From Candidatus Gottesmanbacteria bacterium RIFCSPHIGHO2_01_FULL_46_14 (lineage in GTDB: Bacteria; Patescibacteriota; Microgenomatia; UBA10105; UBA927), in assembly GCA_001780895.1 (NCBI GenBank), contig MFJJ01000033.1, forward strand, positions 1-44,038: 44,038 nucleotides of DNA, in the 5' to 3' direction. The translations under genes were made by a program, and so were the position numbers. Shown here one piece after another: positions 1-7,372 of the stretch. Each line of letters begins with the position of its first letter. Within the stretch, counting starts at the first letter, position 1. The notes beneath the pieces are model-generated. The model worked only from the letters and a program-made list of their open reading frames with translations, made no database searches and was not told where the DNA came from.

Positions 1-1157
1 CAACACGCATTCCCGGGTTGCTATTATCTTGTCCCAGTCAGAGGGCAATGCCTTGGTATTGCCAATATCTGCAAAACGACGAAACCGTTCGTCAAATCAC
101 ATCATACGCATCAGTTTCGTCGAGAAATCTCGCAATTTCCACTGTGCTATTTGTCACTACGGTTCTCTCGTTTTTCTACTTTCGACTGAACAGACGAATT
201 TTTTTTATCTCAGTTACCGGCCTTATGATTCTCTGGGTGAGTTACTATGCCAATAAACTACTTTACTTTTCCGATAGAGCAAACGAGTATCCGGCGATTC
301 CGGTTATTACCAGGCTAAAAGAACTCGCTGGTATAGACCGTGTCTGGAGTTATGGAGATGCACACATCATACGGAATATTCCTTCCGAATTTGGTCTATA
401 CTCCCCAGAGGGTTATGAAGCGCTCTTTTCACACCGCTACAATATGCTTCTTAATACTATTAGAACGAGGGGAGCGTTGTCATCTGATATTGCCCGTACC
501 GATGCAACGCTTTCCGAAACAGGACAGTTTGAGATCATGCCAAGCCATCCCTGGAGGCAGAGACTGCTGTCGCTTTTAGGAGTTAAGTATATATTGGAAT
601 ACAAAGGCAACAGTAACCCGGACCGTCCGGCAAGTGAACGATTTCCATCGAAAGTTTATTCTATATCCTGGGAAGATGATACCTGGAGAATTTGGGAATA
701 CAAAAAAGTGCTCCCAAGGGCATTTTTTGTGACTCATTATATCGTTGAGAACGATGATCAGAAAATTATTGACGCGCTCTACAGTCCCTCAGTCGACCTT
801 AGAAAAACGGTGGTTCTCGAGGAAACACCGCCTGGCTTTGCGGGTAATGTAGCAGACGATGCAACTGTTTCCATCACGAACTATGAACCGGAAAAGGTTG
901 AGCTGTCTGTTGAAGCTCAACGTGATGGGCTCGTATTTCTCTCCGATACGTATGATCCTGGATGGAAAGCGATGGTCGATGGGAAGGAAACAAAAATTTT
1001 CCGCGCAAACTTTACTTTCCGCGCCGTCGTTGTGCCGCGGGGTTCTCACCAGATACTGTTTACTTACGATCCACTCTCGTTTCGGATTGGTCTATGGACA
1101 AGCATTGTTTCGGTCATTATAGTTTGTATTGTAATAATCCGTAAGCATGAAGCGTAA
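1..1157 (+). CDS. YfhO-family membrane protein, 3' part (5' end outside window)
   Basis: The reading frame is open to the left edge (first full codon at base 3), so this is the C-terminal part of a longer protein; the complete paralogue at 7359-9497 has 712 residues. What remains is the last membrane helices of the core, a large extracytoplasmic domain and a final helix before the C-terminal RKHEA. The domain carries GLYSPEGYEAL, LGVKYILE and SDTYDPGWKAMVDGKE, which match the paralogue and are characteristic of YfhO-like proteins (PF09586). Family members are GT-C-like polytopic proteins; YfhO of Bacillus is linked to teichoic acid glycosylation, but the substrate here is unknown. The next gene starts 11 bases inside this one, so the two probably share transcription. 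Confidence 0.85.
   Translation, partial: TRIPGLLLSCPSQRAMPWYCQYLQNDETVRQITSYASVSSRNLAISTVLFVTTVLSFFYFRLNRRIFFISVTGLMILWVSYYANKLLYFSDRANEYPAIPVITRLKELAGIDRVWSYGDAHIIRNIPSEFGLYSPEGYEALFSHRYNMLLNTIRTRGALSSDIARTDATLSETGQFEIMPSHPWRQRLLSLLGVKYILEYKGNSNPDRPASERFPSKVYSISWEDDTWRIWEYKKVLPRAFFVTHYIVENDDQKIIDALYSPSVDLRKTVVLEETPPGFAGNVADDATVSITNYEPEKVELSVEAQRDGLVFLSDTYDPGWKAMVDGKETKIFRANFTFRAVVVPRGSHQILFTYDPLSFRIGLWTSIVSVIIVCIVIIRKHEA
1130..1138 (+). promoter_or_regulatory. Possible extended -10 box before the 1147 gene
   Basis: TGT-AATAAT (extended -10 form, hexamer 5/6 to TATAAT) ends 8 nt before the ATG at 1147, inside the end of the preceding gene. The spacing would place transcription start at about the start codon. 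Sequence match only. Confidence 0.35.
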
Positions 1158-2760
1158 TCTGTTGCTTGTCCTGATCGTTTTTGTTGGATTGTTTTTGCGA
1201 CTTTACAACCTGTCTGAGATTCCTGTTGGCCTTCATGGTGATGAGGTAAGCATAGGCTATAATGCGTATTCGCTTCTTAAAACCGCCCGGGACCAGGATG
1301 GTAATTTCCTCCCGCTTTCATTTGATCAGTTCGGAAATTTCAGAGCTCCGGGCTACGAGTATATAGATATTCCCTTTGTGGCCATTTTAGGGCTCAACGC
1401 ATTGGCTGTACGATTGCCTGCCGCGATTTTCGGATCATTAACAGTTTTAATTTTTTACTATTTTTTGCTTGAATTTTTTGGAAAAAAATCAAGTGCATTG
1501 CTGGGATCGTTTCTTCTGGCAATCTTGCCATGGCATATTAATATCTCGCGTGCAAGCTCTGAAGCGGTAATCGCCTCGTTTTTTGTAATTTTTGGCATAT
1601 ACCTTGTTTATAGGGATAAGTATATTTGGGGTTTTGCTTCGTTTCTCATAAGTTTTTTCTTTTATCATGCCGCAGGACCTTTTGTTTTGGTATTTTTACC
1701 CTTTCTGTTTGTATTATCAAAACGTAATCGTTGGAGATCTTGGATCGTTTATGCGGTACTCATTATTGGATTTGTGGTTTTTTTGACAGCTGGAAGCGGA
1801 AAGGGGCGCGTATCGCAAGTCAGTCTCCTCAATATTCCGGGAGGAACACGGGATCTCATTCAGTCAATGGACGAAGATGGATCTCAAAACCCGCTGCTTA
1901 CTCGCTTTTATCATAATAAACTTTATTTTTACGGCAGATTATTTACGACATTCTTCTCTCAACATATTTCACCGGATTTTTTGTTTGTTAATAACGGTAA
2001 ACCGGAACGGTATCGATTATATTGGGTAGGCAATTTATATTTTATTGAGGCGCCATTTCTTGTCTTTGGGTTTGCCGTGTTGCTGGTCGAAGGAATAAAA
2101 AAGAAAAAGTATCCTTGGTTACTGCCGCTTGTATGGCTTATCGCTGGTATTGTCCCGGCAGCGCTTACCTGGGAAGATATCCCAAACGTATTGCGCGCTA
2201 ACCTCATGATTCCGGCGCTTGTCATGATCATAGCATTTGGATTCTTTGAAGCATTAACACTGACGAGAGGATTCGTAAAAACCCTCTTTATCGGCATCTG
2301 TGCGTTTCTGCTTTTCCAAAATACTTCCGTATTTTTGCACAACTATTTTTACCATTCCAAAATCCATGAACCCTGGTTTCGGAGTGCGAGCGAGGAAGAT
2401 GTTGTGTTTACGGCGGATGAGTTATCCAGGCAATATCAGGAAGTAGTGATGAGCACTGAAAGAAATAATAATCTCATATTTCACCTTTTTTATCTTAAGT
2501 TTGACCCACTAGAGTTTCAACGCTTGGGTTCACCCAAAGAAGAGGATGGTCTCAGATTTAGCAAGCTCGTTTTTCGCTACGGACCGTGCCCCATTGAGCA
2601 GTTTAAGCTTGAAAGTGAAGAGCGCTTATTAAAAGCCGTTTTTATTGTTAAATCAAGCGAATGCGAGATTAATCCCCTCAAGTGGGAGACAATCAAAACG
2701 ATTTCGACTCCGGACGGTCTTCCTGCATTTTACGTTGTTCGTCGATTATCACAAGTTTGA
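1147..2760 (+). CDS. GT39/PMT-like membrane glycosyltransferase, NAYS-LKT subfamily
   Basis: This 537-residue protein belongs to the family that moves sugars from polyprenyl-phosphate donors to acceptors outside the membrane. An N-terminal helix leads to the first outer loop with GDEVSIGYNAYS (D32, E33); an acidic residue in this position is catalytic in PMT and ArnT enzymes. The family block LLAILPWHINISR follows, then about ten further hydrophobic segments, then a C-terminal soluble domain of about 140 residues beginning near NYFYHSK. Five more copies of this subfamily lie in the window (2693, 5786, 13665, 15227, 17821). It overlaps the upstream YfhO gene by 11 bases, and its 3' end overlaps the convergent paralogue at 2693 by 68 bases. 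The transferred sugar cannot be told from sequence. Confidence 0.85.
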   Translation: MKRNLLLVLIVFVGLFLRLYNLSEIPVGLHGDEVSIGYNAYSLLKTARDQDGNFLPLSFDQFGNFRAPGYEYIDIPFVAILGLNALAVRLPAAIFGSLTVLIFYYFLLEFFGKKSSALLGSFLLAILPWHINISRASSEAVIASFFVIFGIYLVYRDKYIWGFASFLISFFFYHAAGPFVLVFLPFLFVLSKRNRWRSWIVYAVLIIGFVVFLTAGSGKGRVSQVSLLNIPGGTRDLIQSMDEDGSQNPLLTRFYHNKLYFYGRLFTTFFSQHISPDFLFVNNGKPERYRLYWVGNLYFIEAPFLVFGFAVLLVEGIKKKKYPWLLPLVWLIAGIVPAALTWEDIPNVLRANLMIPALVMIIAFGFFEALTLTRGFVKTLFIGICAFLLFQNTSVFLHNYFYHSKIHEPWFRSASEEDVVFTADELSRQYQEVVMSTERNNNLIFHLFYLKFDPLEFQRLGSPKEEDGLRFSKLVFRYGPCPIEQFKLESEERLLKAVFIVKSSECEINPLKWETIKTISTPDGLPAFYVVRRLSQV

Positions 2761-4312
2761 ACACGGCAGAACTATCTCCTCGTTTGACTGTCGAGAGGGT
2801 AATAGCGCCTGGTACATCTTCACAGGTTCCAAAGTTGGCATAGAGCGTGCCTGGACTGCCGGTGATTGTTTGTATACCGTCTTTTTTTACTAGTCGGATC
2901 GGGCATTCTTCGGTAGTAAAGACATAGTTATCAAACGATGTCCTGTCGCGATCATCACCGGGAAGTTCACGCGTTTCGGCAATAAATTTAGCCGGATCGT
3001 ACTTGTTGTAAAAGAGGAAAAAAACTGTGGGAGCCGTTTCTCGGTTGGTAATAACGAAGCTGGTAAATTGATTTTTCCGTTTCTGTACTTGCGCAACTAA
3101 CTCTTTATATCCCTCATGACGATACAAGGTACGATGAACTGGTAGATGGATATAGTAAGCATGAAGAAAAGCTATAAGGCTCACACAATAGCTTATTGTC
3201 ACGAAGTTTCGGAACTTCAATATTTTTTCTAAACCGATGGCGGCAATGATTGAAAGGGCGGGAAATGCCAATAGCGTCCGCTGAAGGTTTGGAACATCGT
3301 CAAAAGCCAAGCTGCTTCCGACGGGCGCGATGAGTATCCACCCGAGTAAAAGTTTTGATTCCCACGATCTCTTGTTGATAAGTGTGACAGCGCCGATTAT
3401 AAGTAGTGGAAGTTCAATAAGATAAATGAGTGGAGCACCGGGGATGCGGTAGCGTTCAGGAAGACCTTTATCGGTAAATAAAAACGCATATGAAAAATGC
3501 GAGAAGTAATTTTCTAAGAACTGCCCGGCAAATCCCAGTGGTTTGTTATGGAATATACGAGAGAAAATCGGTTTTACGCCACGAACACCATCCTCACGGA
3601 TCGCTTCTTCGGCGGTAAGCTGCACATTGCCGCTGGCTGGGATTCCAACGGTACGAAGTCGTAAGGATAATGCTGGCGAAGCGAGTATAAACGCGATTGG
3701 CAGGATAATGAAGATAAGAAAACGCACAATGTTTGTTCGAATATGCGATTTAGCTCCCAGGAAGATAAGAAGCGGGACAAAGAACGGCAAGAACGCTCGT
3801 GGTGCTTGATACAGGAGCATTGAAATACTAAAAGACATAAATGCAAGAATAAAACGCTTGCGCAAGAAGAGGAGACAGCCGACTGTAATAAGGAAAACGA
3901 CTACAACGTTTTCAATTGCGGTCCTCGAGAGATTAATATGCCAGGGAGAGATAGCAAGAAGAAAAGATGAGATAAGCGCCAATCGGTAGGATTTGAATAG
4001 TTCGAAGACAAGAAAATACGTTACCAAGATAGTGGCGATGCCGAACACAGCCGACGGAAGGCGGACCGAAAATTCATTAAGACCAAACATTGCGACAGGT
4101 GGAATCGCTAAGTACGAGTAGCCTGCAGGACTATTTATAAATGATCGCAAATGGAGAGGGAGGAAATTTCCATTCATGTCCCGGCCAGTCTTGAGGATCG
4201 AGTAGGCGTTATAGCCCAAGAATGCCTCATCTCGATGAAACCCAGCAGGAAGGGAGCCCAACAGGTATAATCGAAGTACAGTGGCCAAAAGCAATATAAG
4301 AAATAATTTCAC
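2693..4312 (-). CDS. GT39/PMT-like membrane glycosyltransferase, NAYS-LKT subfamily
   Basis: The product has 539 residues if translation starts at the GTG at 4312. That start fits the family because it gives MKLFLILLLATVLRLYLLG before the first outer loop. A TATAAT lies 7 nt upstream. The frame stays open to an ATG at 4480, but that extension is charged, unlike the paralogues, and lies opposite the coding sequence of the gene at 4281. The loop motif is HRDEAFLGYNAYSILKTGRD (D28, E29), followed by LLAISPWHINLSR and a C-terminal soluble domain. The gene is transcribed alone: head-to-head with 4281 and tail-to-tail with 1147. In-frame GTG at 4315 is an alternative start. Confidence 0.83.
   Translation of the reverse strand: MKLFLILLLATVLRLYLLGSLPAGFHRDEAFLGYNAYSILKTGRDMNGNFLPLHLRSFINSPAGYSYLAIPPVAMFGLNEFSVRLPSAVFGIATILVTYFLVFELFKSYRLALISSFLLAISPWHINLSRTAIENVVVVFLITVGCLLFLRKRFILAFMSFSISMLLYQAPRAFLPFFVPLLIFLGAKSHIRTNIVRFLIFIILPIAFILASPALSLRLRTVGIPASGNVQLTAEEAIREDGVRGVKPIFSRIFHNKPLGFAGQFLENYFSHFSYAFLFTDKGLPERYRIPGAPLIYLIELPLLIIGAVTLINKRSWESKLLLGWILIAPVGSSLAFDDVPNLQRTLLAFPALSIIAAIGLEKILKFRNFVTISYCVSLIAFLHAYYIHLPVHRTLYRHEGYKELVAQVQKRKNQFTSFVITNRETAPTVFFLFYNKYDPAKFIAETRELPGDDRDRTSFDNYVFTTEECPIRLVKKDGIQTITGSPGTLYANFGTCEDVPGAITLSTVKRGDSSAVFKLVIIDEQRKMQEDRPESKSF
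4266..4271 (+). promoter_or_regulatory. -10 box for the 4281 gene
   Basis: A perfect TATAAT lies 9 nt before the GTG at 4281, inside the 5' coding part of the divergent gene at 4312. No clear -35 is seen. The start would leave a leader of only one to three bases. Confidence 0.5.
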
Positions 4313-5795
4313 CACTCTTATTATAGTCTTTCTTGTAGCTATTAATATCTTCCTTTCCTCTTGGAGTGTCCTCCACGGTGACATTAATTTCATTTCGGAT
4401 GTTGCCCGCGATATGTTTTTGCTTGATGAAATACGACAAAAAACATTCGTTCTCATCGGGCCCAGAGCAAGCGGACTCATGTTTCATGGGCCGCTTTGGT
4501 CGTACCTCAACTATCCCGGATTTGTTATTGGCGGCGGTAATCCTGTTTTCGTAGGTTGGTACTGGATATTTCTCATCATTGTATTTCTGGTAGCCGGTTA
4601 TGTCATCGCCAAGCGTTTGTTTAATAAAATTACAGCGACGCTGTTTGTACTCATGGCGTCCTTGTACCTGGCGTTTCATGCAAATTCGCTGTCAAATCCA
4701 AACGGAGGCATGTTTGCCATTCCGTTCTTTTTCTTTTTTTTCATTCGATACATACAAACTTTAAGAATCCGATTTCTCATTTTTCATATAGTGACGGCCG
4801 CAGCAATGGTTCAGTTCCAGATTGCTATGGGAGTGCCCTTTCTTTTTCTCTCTGTTCTGTTTACAACAGTGTTTGTCATAAAAAAACGAAAAGCAAACCA
4901 TATTTTGGCATATGCGCTTGTTCCTCTGTTGCTTGGTAATTTTATTGTGTTTGACATAAGGCATGAATTTCTCATTGCAAAAAATGCATTTCGTCATCTG
5001 GGGACTATTGATTCAAACGTGACCATGTGGGACCTTGTTGTTGATCGCGCGAGGAATATTCTGACCGGAATGGAATTTTTGCGATTTGGGCCACCGAATG
5101 GCCAAACGTACGCAATTATCATATTTTTTGTTTTTATAACTATCCAAATTAAAAACAATATTCATCGCGGTATTTATCTTGTATTTCTCTATTTTTTCTT
5201 TGGGTTTTTCGTCTTGAGCCTTGCAAACAGATTTCCGCTTCTTTCCTTTTACGTTTTTCCGCTCCACCCATTTGTGTTTCTCATGTTTGCTTCTTTTATT
5301 ACGTCTCCTCATAAACGGGTGTTTGTCTGTATTTTTACGGTTATATATGTCCTCAATCTCGTTGGTATCTACAACTACATAAATGATTTGAATCATTTTA
5401 TTGGGAAGAATCAGTATTCATGGAAAGCAGTTTTTACTGCCGCAAGCACTATCTACCAAGACGACGAGAAAGAATTTGGGTATTTTATCTATTCCCCGGA
5501 TATTTTAGGATATGGTCCGCGATATGCTATGGAGTATGCAAAAAAAGTCTATGACAAAAACGGATTTGGATATCAGAAAAAACCGATTACATACCTGTTG
5601 ATTGAACCACCGGCTCGAGACAACCCTTTCACTTCAGAGGAGAAGTGGAAGCTCTACCAAATACATATCTATTCAACTCCCGTTATGGTAAAAACGTTTG
5701 ATAACGGATACAAAGTAGAAAAGCACCTCCTAAATGCCGGAGAAATAGTAGTTCCATTTGATCCGGGAATTAACCCCGGTCTTCATTATAGATAA
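4281..5795 (+). CDS. GT-C membrane glycosyltransferase, DxGRD/LIGP subfamily
   Basis: This 504-residue polytopic protein starts at GTG. No other ATG, GTG or TTG is available before the first helix, which supports this start although it overlaps the start of the divergent gene by about 32 bases. After helix 1 it has INFISDVARDMFLLDEI (D40, D44) and FVLIGPRASGLMFHGPLWSY. The genes at 11052 and 19305 show the same arrangement of acidic loop, LIGP and GP-aromatic block, so the three form a second GT39-like subfamily. The C-terminal extracytoplasmic part contains YLLIEPPARDNP, echoed by YLLIEPDPSKPW in 19305. Its end overlaps the convergent gene at 5786 by 10 bases. Donor and acceptor are unknown. 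Confidence 0.8.
   Translation: MAKSNIRNNFTTLIIVFLVAINIFLSSWSVLHGDINFISDVARDMFLLDEIRQKTFVLIGPRASGLMFHGPLWSYLNYPGFVIGGGNPVFVGWYWIFLIIVFLVAGYVIAKRLFNKITATLFVLMASLYLAFHANSLSNPNGGMFAIPFFFFFFIRYIQTLRIRFLIFHIVTAAAMVQFQIAMGVPFLFLSVLFTTVFVIKKRKANHILAYALVPLLLGNFIVFDIRHEFLIAKNAFRHLGTIDSNVTMWDLVVDRARNILTGMEFLRFGPPNGQTYAIIIFFVFITIQIKNNIHRGIYLVFLYFFFGFFVLSLANRFPLLSFYVFPLHPFVFLMFASFITSPHKRVFVCIFTVIYVLNLVGIYNYINDLNHFIGKNQYSWKAVFTAASTIYQDDEKEFGYFIYSPDILGYGPRYAMEYAKKVYDKNGFGYQKKPITYLLIEPPARDNPFTSEEKWKLYQIHIYSTPVMVKTFDNGYKVEKHLLNAGEIVVPFDPGINPGLHYR
4320..4325 (-). promoter_or_regulatory. -10 box for the 4312 gene
   Basis: A perfect TATAAT on the minus strand ends 7 nt before the GTG at 4312, the distance expected between a -10 box and the transcription start. 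It lies inside the coding sequence of the divergent 4281 gene. This spacing is why 4312 is preferred over 4315. Confidence 0.55.
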
Positions 5796-7372
5796 GAAGG
5801 AATCACGCCAAATTGTGCTACGCGAAGCATACGCGATTTATACTGATCAGGAATTCTTTCCGGGTAATCTACGAGAAGCGCATTCGGATAAAAAATATCC
5901 CGCTCCCAGTCTATCTGTCTGAATTGATAGCGACCAAACACACGGACGTGACAGAAGCCGTCGGGCGTGGGATCGTACCGTTCGACTTTTTTCTGAAAGA
6001 GCGCTGGGTTTTCTTTTCCGTAAAAAGCAAGAAAAATATACGGTGACGTTTCGGGATTGGCTATGATGATCGTTTTTGGTTGTTGTAGAGGAAGGTTAAT
6101 ATAGTGTAACAATTCTTTATATCCCACTCCCCACGCTGCTACCTCTGTTTTTGGAAAATGAACATAGTATCGATCGAGATAGAGAGCGATGTTGATTGAG
6201 TACAGGAACACTATAAGGATTAGGACAGTTCGTCGACGAAGAAGAATTTCTAATCCCATTGCGACAACGATGGGAAGAGCTGGGAAAATTGCGAACATTC
6301 GATTTGTATGCGGCGCATCTTTTGTGATACTTGCTGCGATGGGAGAAATCGCGATCCACCACAAGAGAAAAAGGTAGGATCGTTTTTTTCTGTTTATAAG
6401 ACATACAAAAAGTCCGATCAGGAGAAATGGTGCTTCGACGAGATACATGTTGCCGAAGTTTGGAATGTTGTGCGCTCCGTTTGTGCCCCCTGATATAAAG
6501 AGAAACTGTGGTGAAAAGGACCTGATGTAATTATCGGAAATTGTTTCTATCGAGTAAAAAAGACGGTTATGGAAAACAACGGCCAATAGCCCGGGAGTGG
6601 AATGTTCGGATCGGGGTAGTTCAATGCGCTCGTGAACAACAAACGGGTCTCCGAGCAGCCCAATGCCGGACAATTTCGTTGTGTCAGCCCCCAGCAGTGT
6701 GTGATAGAGAATAAATCCAACGAGAACAATAAATAGAAGAGCACCCATTATGGAGAATTTAGTTTTGTTAATCTGGGACCAATAGAGAGCAACAAATCCG
6801 ACGATAAGGAGTGTTGTTGATATATGGTTTCCGTGATAGGTGTAATAGGTAAGCGCGAGCAACACGGCTGCCGGTATAACAAGAAATTGTTTGCGAAAAC
6901 TTTTAAAAAGCAGGAAGAATCCAGTCGCCGTTAGCAGGACGGCGACGTTCGACTCGGATTCAACCCGCGAGAGATGAAGATCCCATGGCGCTATGGCAAC
7001 GAGAAAAGTTGAAAGAAGGGCTAATCGTTCTGATTTAAAAAGCTCCCGTACCAGGTAAAACGTTACAAGTACGGTGAGTATTCCGGCGATCGCCGAAGGC
7101 AAACGCACAGCTACTTCCGTCATTCCCAACGTAGCGACGAAAGGGACAGTAATATAGATATAGAGAGGGAGTTTCCAGTCCCCAAACGATTGAAAAGAAA
7201 TGGGCAAAAACTTTCCGTACTCGTCGCGTCCGGTTTGAAGAAGGCTATATGCTGTAAATCCTATGCTTGCCTCATCGCGGTTTACTCCGGGGGGAACTTG
7301 ATCCAACCGAAAGAAGCGAAGAAAAAGAGCAAGAGCCGTGATTATCAGGAGAATAATGCTATTTCTTTTCAT
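5786..7372 (-). CDS. GT39/PMT-like membrane glycosyltransferase, NAYS-LKT subfamily
   Basis: A 528-residue protein and last gene of the minus-strand operon 9467-7359-5786. The loop motif is NRDEASIGFTAYSLLQTGRD (D33, E34), a slightly divergent form with F-T where the paralogues have Y-N or W-N. It continues with WKLPLYIYITVPFVATLG and LVAIAPWDLHLSR, in which WD replaces the WH of the other copies. The last 125 residues form a soluble domain with SPYIFLAFYGKENPALF and FGRYQFRQIDWE, shared with 13665, 15227 and 17821. It overlaps the upstream YfhO gene by 14 bases, suggesting translational coupling, and overlaps the convergent 4281 gene by 10 bases. Confidence 0.85.
   Translation of the reverse strand: MKRNSIILLIITALALFLRFFRLDQVPPGVNRDEASIGFTAYSLLQTGRDEYGKFLPISFQSFGDWKLPLYIYITVPFVATLGMTEVAVRLPSAIAGILTVLVTFYLVRELFKSERLALLSTFLVAIAPWDLHLSRVESESNVAVLLTATGFFLLFKSFRKQFLVIPAAVLLALTYYTYHGNHISTTLLIVGFVALYWSQINKTKFSIMGALLFIVLVGFILYHTLLGADTTKLSGIGLLGDPFVVHERIELPRSEHSTPGLLAVVFHNRLFYSIETISDNYIRSFSPQFLFISGGTNGAHNIPNFGNMYLVEAPFLLIGLFVCLINRKKRSYLFLLWWIAISPIAASITKDAPHTNRMFAIFPALPIVVAMGLEILLRRRTVLILIVFLYSINIALYLDRYYVHFPKTEVAAWGVGYKELLHYINLPLQQPKTIIIANPETSPYIFLAFYGKENPALFQKKVERYDPTPDGFCHVRVFGRYQFRQIDWERDIFYPNALLVDYPERIPDQYKSRMLRVAQFGVIPSYL

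Noticed and set aside
4313..4480. N-terminal extension of the minus-strand GT39-like gene up to an ATG at 4480
   Set aside because: The extension is charged, absent from the five paralogues, and opposite the coding sequence of the 4281 gene. GTG 4312 has a TATAAT at the right distance.
5763..5779. CCGGG/CCCGG hairpin near the end of the 4281 gene as terminator
   Set aside because: The stem is 5 bp, inside coding sequence, and followed by TCTTCATT rather than a T run.
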